Source: Flavobacterium ustbae
GTDB taxonomy: Bacteria > Bacteroidota > Bacteroidia > Flavobacteriales > Flavobacteriaceae
Length of the DNA stretch: 64,000 nucleotides
Direction of reading: 5' to 3'
Assembly (NCBI RefSeq): GCF_003946915.1
Contig: NZ_RPOC01000006.1
Coordinates: 186,001-250,000 of the forward strand
Shown here: piece by piece, positions 44,483-53,768 of the stretch
Layout of the letters: the number at the start of each line of letters is the position of its first letter
How positions within the stretch are numbered: position 1 is the stretch's first letter
Program-made: the position numbers and the translations under genes
Notes under the pieces: model-generated
What the model was told of the DNA's origin: nothing
Databases searched by the model: none
Seen by the model: only the letters and a program-made list of their open reading frames with translations

Positions 44483-47400
44483 TTAAAAAGTTGCGTTAAC
44501 ACCAGTCATGTAAATACGAGAAAGCGGATAACGTGCTAAATCCATTCCGAAGTTTTTAAGTCCAACTTCAGGATCCATTCCAGAATAATTGGTAATCGTA
44601 AATAAGTTTTGTCCAGAAATAAAGAATCTCAATTTCGCTTTTCCATTCAGCCAGCTTTCTTTTACTGTATAACCAATAGAAACGTTTTTCAATCTTAAGA
44701 AAGAAGCATCTTCAATGTATAAATCAGAAATACGTCCAAAGTTGTTGTTGTTGTCTGTTGATGAAAGAACCGGAACATTGGTGTCTGTATTCGTTGGAGA
44801 CCAAGCATCTTTTGATTCTGCCAATAAGTTGTAACCCGGAAAAGAAGCGTTTAAACCTGTATGTTTAACAGCATTGAAAACACTATTTCCTGCGGCTCCT
44901 GTAAAAAAGATATTCATATCGAATCCTTTATATCTAAAATTAGCATTTAAGCTATAAGTTGTTTTCGGGAACGGACTTCCTAATACTACTCTATCACTGT
45001 TATTGATTACACCATCACCATTTTCATCCTTAAATCTGATATCTCCAGCAACAGCATTTGGCTGATACATTACGCCATCTTTGTTTACATACGCTTTTGC
45101 TTCAGCATCACTCTGAAACAATCCGTCAGTAGCATATCCGTAGAACGCTCCAACTGGACTTCCAACTTGGTAAATATTAGCTAAAGGCAAACTACGAACT
45201 CTGCTTAATCCAAGCGGTTCAAGTGTACTTAAATCGTCTTTAATAGAAACAATTTTATTGCTTAAGAATCCTGCATTTGCTGTAACATCAAATTTAAATT
45301 CTCCACGTGTTTTTTGGTACGTTAAACCTACCTCAATACCTTTATTTTCAACATCTCCAGAGTTTACAATTCGACCTTGTGGCGTTCCAGAAACTCCAGG
45401 CAATTGATCACGAACTAGCATGTCTTTGTTTTTCTTCACATAAGCATCAACAGATCCTATAAGCGTATTGTTCAGCATTGTAAAATCTAAACCAATATTG
45501 GTCTGCTCAGAACTTTCCCATTTTAAATTCGGGTTAGACAATTCGCTTTCTGCATAACCATAATTGATTGACGGCACTGCTCCAATTAAAGCCTGAGTTT
45601 GTACCAAAGGCACACTAAACTGGTATGGCCCAAGGTTTCCTAAATTTCCAATTTGTCCCCAGCTTGCACGAAGTTTTAAATTGCTGATGATTGGTTCAAG
45701 ACCTTTCATGAAATTTTCTTCAGAAATTAACCATCCAGCAGAAACTGAAGGATATACTTTCCATCTATTATTTTCTAGTAATTTTGAAGTTCCGTCGCGA
45801 CGAACAATTCCAGAGAATAAATATTTTTGATTGAAATCGTAATTGATTCTTCCAACATAAGACGAAATAATTTCATCTGATAAACCTGCTGCAGTCTGCT
45901 GAATTAATTTGGCATTTAGTAAATAACGTTGTGATGGATCTTCGTTATCAAAACCAGTTCCTTCAACCGTGTAAAAATCTCTTTTCGTTTCTTGATACGT
46001 ATATCCGGCCAAAGCTTTCAAATTATGTTTTCCGAATGATTTCTCATAAGAAATAGTCTGTTCGCTCAATAAATCGGTAACTGTTGCATTTTTTAGCGTC
46101 AATCTGTTGAAGTCGAAGATTTTTCCCGGTTCTGTAACTTTTACTGTAAAATCGGTTGCATTATCCTGAATTCTAGTATATCCCCAGTTTGATTTAATTT
46201 TTAAACCTGGAATAACTTCCCATTCTGCATAAGGATTAATTAAAATGGTAGAAACAGGATTTCTGTTGTCTAATCTTTTTAAATACGCCACCGGATTAAT
46301 AACGTCTCCGTAAGAACCAATATATTTTTCAGGAACACCACCGAATTGACCAGAACCATCTTCTCTGTAAATCGTCGCATTTGGCGGATACAAAATTGCA
46401 GCTTGAATTGCTCCTGTATACGAACTTGACGTATTTGCTGTCTGTCCATTTGTTAAAGAGTAAGATAAATTTTCTCCAATTGTAAAATTATCAGCCAATT
46501 TGAAAGAAGAATTTGCTCTTACTGTGTAACGCTCTCCAAAAGTATTTAGCAAAATACCTTCATTTTTTCTATAGCTTCCAGAAAGGAAAAAGTTTGTTTT
46601 TTCTGTTTTTCCATTTACAGAAAGAGACAGATCTTGAATTTCTCCTGTACGGAAAATTTCGTCCATCCAATTTGTTTTTGTCGTTCTTGCTGTTGGTTCA
46701 AAAGCAGGATCAAAAGCAGGAATTCTTGGCAAACCAGCATTGTCTCTAGCAATATTCATAGCATCTGCATATTCTGCAGCATTTAAAACATCAAGTTTTT
46801 TTGCTACATTTTGAAAACCGCCTTGGTAATTTACATTTACATTAATACGGTCTGAAACTCCTTTTTTAGAAGTAATTAAAATTACCCCACCAGAAGCTCT
46901 TGCTCCATAAATTGCTGCAGATGCCGCATCTTTCAAAACGCTTATCGACGCAATATCATTTGGATTTAAAGTATTTAAAGAACCGCTATAAATGATTCCG
47001 TCCAAAACAATTAACGGTGTTTCAGCATTCAAAGAACCAATACCACGAATGTTGATTGTTGGCGACGCAGTAGGATCTCCACCATCATTAATTACTGTAA
47101 CTCCGGCAACCGTTCCTTGCAGTAATTCAGCAGCATTATTATAGGTTCTGCTCGAAGTTTCTTTCATAGAAACAGAACCAACAGCTCCTAAAACTTCATT
47201 CTTTTTCACACTTCCGTAACCCATTACCACAACTTCTTGAAGCTGTTTTACGTCGGCAGCTAATTTCACAGTAATATCCTGTGTGCTAGTTACTTTAACT
47301 TCTTGCGTTACATAACCAACATACGAAAAGATAAGGTTTGCTTCTGAAGCATTTATTTCTAATTTGAATGTTCCGTCAAAGTCTGTTGCAGTTGCTGCAT

Positions 47401-47863
47401 CAGAACCTTTATCTTTAATTCCCACACCTGGCAAAGGCATATTATCGTCTCCACCGTAAACAGTTCCCGAAACAGTAATCTTGTTTTGGTCTGCAGCAGC
47501 AACTTTTTGATTTTTCTTGATTACGATATTGTTGCTCACGATTTCATATCTAAGCACATTACCGCAAATTTTATCCAACGCTTGTTCTAGCGTTACGTTA
47601 TTGAGTTTTAAACTTAATTTCTGATTAGCGTTTACTTGGCTGCTCTCGTACATAAAATGCACATCAACCTGATTTTCAATTTTTTGAAATATATTTTTTA
47701 TACTTTCATTATCGACTTTTAAAGTCACTCTTTTGTTAATGTCAACATTCCCGGCTTTAACTGTTAGTGCTGCAAAAAATAAAGCCACAAAAAGGAATAA
47801 TTTACTTCCTAATGTCTTTATGTTCTGAGACTTTACGGCATACCGCATTTGTTTTTCATTCAT
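44483..47863 (-). CDS. SusC/RagA TonB-dependent transporter with STN signalling domain
   Basis: The 1126-residue protein has a signal peptide (FLFVALFFAALTVKA), then a secretin/TonB short N-terminal (STN) domain at about 45-115 (HFMYESSQVNANQKLSLKLN, LEQALDKICG). A carboxypeptidase-regulatory-like domain follows (130-210), then the plug (VVVMGYGSVKKNEVLGAVGS, LQGTVAGVTVINDGG, ASAAIYGARASGGVILITSK) and a barrel. The STN domain is the part that contacts a FecR anti-sigma factor, and FecR and sigma genes lie directly upstream, so this transporter is likely both importer and sensor. The ligand is unknown. Confidence 0.95.
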   Translation of the reverse strand: MNEKQMRYAVKSQNIKTLGSKLFLFVALFFAALTVKAGNVDINKRVTLKVDNESIKNIFQKIENQVDVHFMYESSQVNANQKLSLKLNNVTLEQALDKICGNVLRYEIVSNNIVIKKNQKVAAADQNKITVSGTVYGGDDNMPLPGVGIKDKGSDAATATDFDGTFKLEINASEANLIFSYVGYVTQEVKVTSTQDITVKLAADVKQLQEVVVMGYGSVKKNEVLGAVGSVSMKETSSRTYNNAAELLQGTVAGVTVINDGGDPTASPTINIRGIGSLNAETPLIVLDGIIYSGSLNTLNPNDIASISVLKDAASAAIYGARASGGVILITSKKGVSDRINVNVNYQGGFQNVAKKLDVLNAAEYADAMNIARDNAGLPRIPAFDPAFEPTARTTKTNWMDEIFRTGEIQDLSLSVNGKTEKTNFFLSGSYRKNEGILLNTFGERYTVRANSSFKLADNFTIGENLSYSLTNGQTANTSSSYTGAIQAAILYPPNATIYREDGSGQFGGVPEKYIGSYGDVINPVAYLKRLDNRNPVSTILINPYAEWEVIPGLKIKSNWGYTRIQDNATDFTVKVTEPGKIFDFNRLTLKNATVTDLLSEQTISYEKSFGKHNLKALAGYTYQETKRDFYTVEGTGFDNEDPSQRYLLNAKLIQQTAAGLSDEIISSYVGRINYDFNQKYLFSGIVRRDGTSKLLENNRWKVYPSVSAGWLISEENFMKGLEPIISNLKLRASWGQIGNLGNLGPYQFSVPLVQTQALIGAVPSINYGYAESELSNPNLKWESSEQTNIGLDFTMLNNTLIGSVDAYVKKNKDMLVRDQLPGVSGTPQGRIVNSGDVENKGIEVGLTYQKTRGEFKFDVTANAGFLSNKIVSIKDDLSTLEPLGLSRVRSLPLANIYQVGSPVGAFYGYATDGLFQSDAEAKAYVNKDGVMYQPNAVAGDIRFKDENGDGVINNSDRVVLGSPFPKTTYSLNANFRYKGFDMNIFFTGAAGNSVFNAVKHTGLNASFPGYNLLAESKDAWSPTNTDTNVPVLSSTDNNNNFGRISDLYIEDASFLRLKNVSIGYTVKESWLNGKAKLRFFISGQNLFTITNYSGMDPEVGLKNFGMDLARYPLSRIYMTGVNATF

Positions 47864-47935
47864 AATTTTTAGATTTAGTTGTTTTGTTTTTGTTTATCAG
47901 TTTACTACGTAGTTTTATTTTTATTGTTTAAAGAA

Positions 47936-48856
47936 TTATTCGATTTTATAAACACCCGAATCCATTTTGTATTCGGCGTTGATGATATTGCACACCAATC
48001 CAATTACCTGATCGGCAGGCAGTTCTTTAAAATAGGCGCTAATCTTTAAAGCATTTAAATTCTTGTTCTTGATTTCGATCGCCACATTATAATTGCGATT
48101 AATTGTGGCTACGACTTCTGGCAGAGGCGTTTCTTCAAAAACCATAATATTTTTTCGCCATAACGAAATTGTATTGACTGGAACATCTTTAAAAGCCTGA
48201 AGCTTATTATCCTGAGATTTAAAAACCGCTTTCTGACCAGGAGTTACATACACATTTTCGTCTGTAACAGTCGATTTTACATTTACTCTTCCAGTTGCAA
48301 CCGAAACTTCTTGCGTGGTCTGATCTGGATAAGCCTGAACATTAAAACTGGTTCCGAGCACTTTTGTATCCATTTTATTGGTATGAATAATAAAAGGATG
48401 TTTTTTGTCTTTGGCTACATCAAAAAAAGCTTCTCCGCTTAAATAAACTTCTCTAGTGTCTCCTTTAAATACTGCAGGATATTTAAGAACACTTCCTGCA
48501 TTTAGCCAGATTTGCGTTCCGTCACTTAGTTTTATGTGGGCATGTTCTCCTAGTTTTACCACAAATTGTTTGCTTTCAACGGTATTTGATGTGTGATAAA
48601 AAAACACCGATAATCCGATTAGAAAAACCAAAGAAGCCGCAACAGCCCAGTTCTTATATTGAAGAGAAATAACTTTATTGGTATTCTTTATTTGTCTTAA
48701 TTCTTTTTTCAGTTTTGAGCGGTCAGATTGCACCACTTCCATATTATCAAAAAAATCATCTGTACGATCGTACCATTTATTCCACATTTCTTGTCCTTTC
48801 GGAGAATACTTTCCTTCTAAAAAATTTTTGATTTCGTTATTTGAATTTTCAGGCAT
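47936..48856 (-). CDS. FecR-family anti-sigma factor
   Basis: The 306-residue protein has a cytoplasmic N-terminal part (1-65), a single transmembrane helix at about 67-86, and a periplasmic FecR domain (LSDGTQIWLNAGSVLKYP, EVYLSGEAFFDVAKDKKHPF, VLGTSFNVQAYPD). A DUF4974-type STN-like domain closes the protein (LPEVVATINRNYNVAIEI). It holds the ECF sigma factor until the SusC STN domain signals ligand uptake. The gene lies 113 bases after the sigma gene and 72 before the transporter. Confidence 0.95.
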   Translation of the reverse strand: MPENSNNEIKNFLEGKYSPKGQEMWNKWYDRTDDFFDNMEVVQSDRSKLKKELRQIKNTNKVISLQYKNWAVAASLVFLIGLSVFFYHTSNTVESKQFVVKLGEHAHIKLSDGTQIWLNAGSVLKYPAVFKGDTREVYLSGEAFFDVAKDKKHPFIIHTNKMDTKVLGTSFNVQAYPDQTTQEVSVATGRVNVKSTVTDENVYVTPGQKAVFKSQDNKLQAFKDVPVNTISLWRKNIMVFEETPLPEVVATINRNYNVAIEIKNKNLNALKISAYFKELPADQVIGLVCNIINAEYKMDSGVYKIE

Positions 48857-48969
48857 TATAATTTCTTTATGTCTTTAATAGTATGTCTTGGGAATTGTAA
48901 TTTTAGGTAGGCGCAAAAGGTTACGCTTCTGTTAAGAAAAAAGCTGTATTCTTAATCTTAAGTTTACTT

Positions 48970-49527
48970 TTAGTTGAATTCGCCCAAATACGTGCGCATA
49001 AATTTCAATGCATACGTAATATGGTATTTTACCGTTTCGATAGAAACATTCAGTTCTTCTGCGATTTCTTTATTGGTATAATGTTTTACGCGGCTAAGAA
49101 TAAAAACCTCTTTTGATTTTTTAGGAAGTAACGCCGCTGCTTCGTCAACCGCTTTTTGCAATTCGTCGTAATAAATAGAATCTTCGATCGCATTATAGCT
49201 AGTTTGCGAAACGGTATTTTTTTCTAAAACTTCTTGAATGTATTGATCGGTAACTTCGTGCGATTTTATATAATCTAAAGTCATATAGCGAACCGAAGTG
49301 TAGATATACGCCGCAAAACTTTTCTGAATCACAATTGATTTGCGTCTTTCCCAAATAGAGGTAAAAACTTCCTGCACAATCTCTTCTGAAATGGCAATCG
49401 ATTTCATTCTGAGATATACAAATCGAACAAGCAGATCTCGATATCTAAAATAAAGTTCATCAAAAGCTTTATCCTTGCCCGACTTTAACAAATCGACAAG
49501 TTCTTCGTCTGTAAACTTCTTATACAT
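48970..49527 (-). CDS. ECF sigma factor (Bacteroidota FecI-like)
   Basis: The 185-residue protein has sigma region 2 (FDELYFRYRDLLVRFVYLRM, ISEEIVQEVFTSIWERR) and region 4 with a helix-turn-helix (YTNKEIAEELNVSIETVKYH). This is the sigma-70 type typical of SusCD loci. It should direct transcription of the FecR/susCD/phosphatase genes when released from the anti-sigma factor. Order sigma, anti-sigma, susC, susD is standard for trans-envelope signalling. Confidence 0.95.
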   Translation of the reverse strand: MYKKFTDEELVDLLKSGKDKAFDELYFRYRDLLVRFVYLRMKSIAISEEIVQEVFTSIWERRKSIVIQKSFAAYIYTSVRYMTLDYIKSHEVTDQYIQEVLEKNTVSQTSYNAIEDSIYYDELQKAVDEAAALLPKKSKEVFILSRVKHYTNKEIAEELNVSIETVKYHITYALKFMRTYLGEFN

Positions 49528-50023
49528 GATTCATTATTTTATGATTAATCAAATGAAAAGTGTAAGCCAAAACACTTTTTCTGATTTCGTCTTGATAATG
49601 ATCCTGTTGTTTAAAAAATGGCATATACAAAGTATTGGGTTCTTCTTATATGTCTCCAAAATTAAAGCTGAGGGTAGGTCGATTAGGTTACGTTTACATT
49701 AATAAACCACTTCTAAAACGAAACATATTATTAACATTTGAAATAAAAAACCAGCTGCAGAATAGAGGTTTGCTCAATTTTTGAGAGAAAAGCAAAAACT
49801 TTGTTTGAGATAACAATCTTTCTCTTATAAAAGCAAAATTTGAAGAGGAAAAGCGCTTAACAAATAATTAATGAAAATGCCTAGAAATTAGATTTTAAGC
49901 TAATGAAAAATTGATTTTTCCAGAAATAAAAGCAAAACTGAAGAAATTCAAGAGCGAGTTTTTTTTCATGGGAAACATTATAATTAGAACTTTCTCCTGT
50001 TTTAGCTCAAAATAGATTTATAC
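49528..50023. other. Gene-free gap upstream of the sigma factor
   Basis: About 500 bases with no supported gene on either strand. The last part, beyond 49700, is strongly A+T-rich. The sigma promoter must lie here, but no convincing TAnnTTTG box could be chosen. Confidence 0.5.
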
Positions 50024-50072
50024 AAAAAAAAAAAAGACCTTAGCCAAACTTTTTAGGTTTAACCAAAGCCTT
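50024..50072 (-). terminator. Wobble-paired terminator of the S24 repressor gene
   Basis: Read on the minus strand, AAGGCTTTGGTTAAAC can pair all 16 positions with GTTTGGCTAAGGTCTT if G-U pairs are allowed, around a 7-base loop, and a run of ten T follows. It lies 51 bases past the stop at 50123. On the plus strand the wobble pairs become mismatches, so the signal is one-directional. Confidence 0.75.
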
Positions 50073-50122
50073 CTTTTATTTTTAAGTCTCTTAAAACGGT
50101 TTAAAAAACATTTACTTGCAAA

Positions 50123-50806
50123 CTACATCATCGTATTAATACGAATACTTGCTTTAATAAGTGCCAAAGCAGATATTTTTGACACATGAATATCTTTTGG
50201 CTGATGATGCGAATTCTGACTAACCAATTTCACAAATTCCTGACCTTGATCCGATTTCTGAACATATTTCACTGTAATATATTCTTCCCAATCATTCAAT
50301 TTTACACTTAAAAGATACATTTCGCCAAAAAAGATATTTTCAAATTCTGTTTCCTTATACAAAATAATATCTCCCGATTTTAATAAAGGATACATACTAT
50401 CTCCTGTTACAGAAATTGCGCCATCACATTTTGGAAGATTCGGAATTTTTATCGTATCCAAAATTCTTTGCGGTTCTCCACTACTAAATAATTCTCTAAG
50501 ACCTGCAACTGCCTCAAGATCATATAACGGAATTTCTTGAGCTACATGTATAGGATCGACTGTTTTTCTGTCACTATTCATGATCATTACGCTCGCAGTT
50601 TCTTCTTTAATCATAGGTCCGTTTCCTGTTAACAGCCACTCTGAATTCAGGTCTGGATAGTGATGTAATATTTTACACGCCTTATCTGTTCCCATATTAC
50701 TACTATTGTCCAAAAACTTATTAGAAAAACCTAAATCATTACAAAACTTATACTTAGTAATCCCTTTATAATCAAGATATTCTCGAACTCTTTCCGTTGA
50801 CCCCAT
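50123..50806 (-). CDS. S24-family LexA/CI-like repressor
   Basis: The 227-residue protein has an N-terminal XRE-like helix-turn-helix (1-60; RVREYLDYKGITKYKFCNDL) and a C-terminal S24 peptidase domain with nucleophile Ser137 in VTGDSMYPLL and base Lys180 in YITVKYV. An Ala-Gly pair at 101-102 (EAVAGLREL) lies 35 residues before the Ser, the LexA spacing, so DNA-damage-induced self-cleavage is plausible. Two direct repeats lie just upstream as likely operators. Such genes control prophages or SOS-type modules; no phage structural genes are visible here. It could be a host regulator or the relic of an element. Confidence 0.88.
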   Translation of the reverse strand: MGSTERVREYLDYKGITKYKFCNDLGFSNKFLDNSSNMGTDKACKILHHYPDLNSEWLLTGNGPMIKEETASVMIMNSDRKTVDPIHVAQEIPLYDLEAVAGLRELFSSGEPQRILDTIKIPNLPKCDGAISVTGDSMYPLLKSGDIILYKETEFENIFFGEMYLLSVKLNDWEEYITVKYVQKSDQGQEFVKLVSQNSHHQPKDIHVSKISALALIKASIRINTMM

Positions 50807-50813
50807 AAAAAGA

Positions 50814-50860
50814 TGTATTATTTTACGTTAAAATTTAATTAAGTGTATTATTTTACATTA
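50814..50860. promoter_or_regulatory. Operator-like direct repeats upstream of the S24 repressor
   Basis: TGTATTATTTTACGTTA (50814-50830) and TGTATTATTTTACATTA (50844-50860) match at 16 of 17 positions and are spaced exactly 30 bases apart, about three helical turns, so bound proteins would lie on one DNA face. The first copy begins eight bases before the start codon. Autorepression is the likely function. The remainder of the gap to 51219 is A+T-rich with no gene. Confidence 0.65.
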
Positions 50861-51219
50861 TATTTGCAAAGTAAAGGAAAATAAAATTGAAAAACAACGC
50901 AAAAAGCAACTAAAATACTAAGCATAACAATCAAACTAAATTGCCCAAAAACAAACATAACTTACTGATTAAGAATATAAAACAAAAAATATCGCAAAAA
51001 AAGTCATGAAAAACAAATTAACTATTTTATAATTTGAGAGAAAAATACAAGAACAATGTAATATTAATCAATAAAACATGCCTTATTAACTGCTAAAAAT
51101 TAACTATAAAGACTTATTAAACAGAGGAAATCTTAAACGATCAAAAAATAAAATAGCTGAAATGAAAGAATCTACAAAACAATCCTTAAAAAAATCTTTA
51201 ATCAAATACTCAAATCTCA

Positions 51220-51510
51220 ATGGAACAATTTCTATACCCCACGCTGACGGCTTTTTTTGCCGCTTTTATCACCTGGTTTTTCTCTATGCGAAAATCATTA
51301 GCACAAGACAGAGCCGCTGAACTTGACAACGCTGTAAACGCCGTGAAATATTACAGAGATCTTCTGGATGACATTACGGCACGACTTACCGCGGCAACAG
51401 ATACTATCAAAAAAATGGAAATACAGCACAAAGAATTAACATTAATAAATCAGCAGCTAGCTGACGAAGCACGAAATTTAAAACTGACAAAAGAAAAAAC
51501 ATCATCATGA
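51220..51510 (+). CDS. Small membrane-anchored coiled-coil protein
   Basis: I do not recognise this 96-residue protein. Residues 5-23 (YPTLTAFFAAFITWFFSMR) form one membrane helix, and the remainder (25-90) is a long charged heptad-like coiled coil with many Ala, Leu, Lys and Asp. The form resembles small phage lysis-helper or membrane-attached scaffold proteins, but this cannot be concluded. It is divergent from the S24 repressor, 413 bases away, so it could be under the same control. Codon use looks coding and the frame has a normal ATG and stop. Confidence 0.55.
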   Translation: MEQFLYPTLTAFFAAFITWFFSMRKSLAQDRAAELDNAVNAVKYYRDLLDDITARLTAATDTIKKMEIQHKELTLINQQLADEARNLKLTKEKTSS

Positions 51511-51671
51511 AGGTGGTTGTGCTTTATTTGTTTGGAGAGCAAAGATTGCAAATCTGAAACAGCGAGAAAACCTTTATGCAATATAATATTAAATGTTTTG
51601 CAAGCAAACCTTCAACATCTGTAAGATTTTGAAGTTTTGCTTCTCAAAAACAATCACTTTTCAAAACAATC

Positions 51672-52394
51672 TCAAAACTCCAAAACTGGCGTCTTCATAT
51701 CATGGTACAAAAGCACTTTCCAATTCTGTTCTTTTGCTTCCTGTTCCCATTTTTTTCTGGATTCCATGGCACGTTTTCCGTCAAAATCTGTTTTGTAGGC
51801 AACTGGTATTTTTAAATATACTTTTTGCGGAAGATCGTCGGCGCCGTAAAACACAATTTCGTCATCAGCTTTAATCCAAAACACCTGATGAAATTTGGTG
51901 TGTCCAGCAGAAACTTCAAAGAAAATTTCATCTGTAATTTGTCCACTTTCTTCATTTAATAACTCGACGTTCGGCAAATTTTTCAGTTCATTTAATATTT
52001 CGGGAACGTAAGACGGATTTTGTAATTGCTGTAAAGCAAAATCTATTTCTCGTTCCTGAATATAAATCTTCGCATTTGGGAAATTTTGAATCAATTTATC
52101 ATTTTCAAAAAAACCAATCCCTTCTATATGATCTTTATGCAAATGCGAAACCAGAATTTTAGTTATTTGCTCTGGTTCGATACTGTTTTTTCTTAGCACT
52201 TCATAAATAAGCGGAATCCCATTATTTACAAATCCCAATCCGAAATCTAATAAAATAACATCATTATCGGTAATAACCAGAAAGGGCTGAATCGCCATTT
52301 TTAAACCCGAATCGGTTGTTTTGTCTGTCAAAAGCTCAAATTCTTTTTGAGAATTAGCAATGTAATTTCCTTCCTGTAAAGCTATTATTTTCAT
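51672..52394 (-). CDS. MBL-fold metallo-hydrolase
   Basis: The 240-residue protein has the metal-binding motif LVSHLHKDHIEG with His84, His86, Asp88 and His89, the strand VILLDFGLGF before it, a later His in SAGHTKFHQ and Asp in FYGADDLP. It belongs to the broad lactonase/hydrolase-like MBL group and probably binds two zinc ions. No signal peptide, so cytoplasmic. It is divergent from a LysR-type gene 103 bases away, the usual layout of a regulator and its target. Substrate unknown. Confidence 0.85.
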   Translation of the reverse strand: MKIIALQEGNYIANSQKEFELLTDKTTDSGLKMAIQPFLVITDNDVILLDFGLGFVNNGIPLIYEVLRKNSIEPEQITKILVSHLHKDHIEGIGFFENDKLIQNFPNAKIYIQEREIDFALQQLQNPSYVPEILNELKNLPNVELLNEESGQITDEIFFEVSAGHTKFHQVFWIKADDEIVFYGADDLPQKVYLKIPVAYKTDFDGKRAMESRKKWEQEAKEQNWKVLLYHDMKTPVLEF

Positions 52395-52497
52395 TTTGTT
52401 CTGCTTCTAATTTTACAACATAACAAAGTTCTTAAGAATTTCTATATTTGTAAAACCTTATTTTTCGATAAAATCAATCGACAAAACCGATTTAGAA

Positions 52498-53373
52498 ATG
52501 GAACTTCGTCAGCTTAAATATTTTTTGAAAGCAAAAGAATTACTGAATTTTACTGAAGCCGCAGCGGCACTTTACATCAGCCAAAGTACTTTATCACAAC
52601 AAATTAAACAGCTCGAAGACGAATTACAAGTTCCGCTTTTTAACCGAATCGGAAAAAGAATCACGTTGACAGAAGCTGGAGATTTATTTGCAGTGTATGC
52701 ACAGCAATCTATAAACAAAGCTGCTGACGGATTGGAATTATTAAAAGATTTAAATAATCTAGAAACGGGAAAAGTAGCAATTGGAGTGACTTATGCGCTT
52801 CGCCATGTGGTAATTAAAGCGCTAATTTTATTTAGTTCTGAATATCCAAAAATACAGTTCGAAATTATCTTTGGAACTTCGCAGGAACTTATTCAAAAAC
52901 TAAATCATTTTCAGCTTGATGTTATTCTGACTTTTGAAGAAATTGCATCTGAAGCACATTTTAAATATCTCGAATTATTCACTTCGCCAATGGCTTTGGT
53001 TACCTCATCTGAAACTTCATTAAAAAATAAAAAAACAATTTCTTTAGAAGAAATCAGTACACTGCCGCTTGCAATGCCGGCGGGCGGTTTCAGTACAACT
53101 CAATTTATCAGCAAAGCTTTTGAAAAAAGTAATTTATATCCAAAAATTACTATCGAAATAAATGATATTCCAACGCTGTTAGAATTAATAAAAACAGGCA
53201 AATGGCATACGATTTTGACCAAAACTACGATTGAAAACGAAAAAGATTTACACGCCATTCCGATAAAAGGCAAAAATATGACACGAACCGCAATGCTAAT
53301 TTCTTTGAAAGAAGTCTACGAGAAAAAAGCCGTAACTGCTTTCCTAAAAATTCTGATTGCGAATTTGAAGTAA
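52498..53373 (+). CDS. LysR-family transcriptional regulator
   Basis: The 291-residue protein opens with the LysR helix-turn-helix (MELRQLKYFLKAKELLNFTE, then YISQSTLSQQIKQLEDEL) and continues into the substrate-binding domain (GKVAIGVTYALRHVVIKALI, SPMALVTSSE). It probably controls the divergent MBL hydrolase gene in response to a small effector bound in the C-terminal domain. The short shared intergenic region leaves room for one LysR site; no single T-N11-A motif could be chosen. Confidence 0.92.
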   Translation: MELRQLKYFLKAKELLNFTEAAAALYISQSTLSQQIKQLEDELQVPLFNRIGKRITLTEAGDLFAVYAQQSINKAADGLELLKDLNNLETGKVAIGVTYALRHVVIKALILFSSEYPKIQFEIIFGTSQELIQKLNHFQLDVILTFEEIASEAHFKYLELFTSPMALVTSSETSLKNKKTISLEEISTLPLAMPAGGFSTTQFISKAFEKSNLYPKITIEINDIPTLLELIKTGKWHTILTKTTIENEKDLHAIPIKGKNMTRTAMLISLKEVYEKKAVTAFLKILIANLK

Positions 53374-53768
53374 CTATAATAAATTCTAGCAAAGAAAAAT
53401 GTGTATTTCGATTTGATTCTGCTCTTCAAAAAACCTTCAATAAAAATTTAACTCACTATAATTTTTATCAAACTGACTTATTTTTTCTTTTTAAATTATT
53501 CAAAAACAGCAACTAAACCTTCAATCTATTTCCGTCAAATTAAAACTTGAAAACAAGTCATAATCTCCATACACATTGTCAATTTTTATCTAAAAAAATA
53601 AATTATAACTTTTTATAACTACCACATTAAAATTTAGATAAAATTTTAAACACATAGTTACATAGATTATACTTTGTTTAAAAGGCATTTCATTAGTTTG
53701 AATACACTTTGAATGTCTCTTTTATTAATTAAAATCTATGTTTCTATGTGTTAATTAAAAATCACCAA
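53374..53768. other. Gene-free gap between LysR and xylA
   Basis: A+T-rich convergent gap of about 395 bases. I see no coding frame, RNA or strong hairpin, only short ATTTTTATC- and ACACATAG-type low-complexity pieces. Confidence 0.5.

Noticed and set aside
50123..51510. Complete prophage
   Set aside because: A phage-type repressor and a small membrane protein are present, but no structural, packaging, replication or integrase genes surround them.
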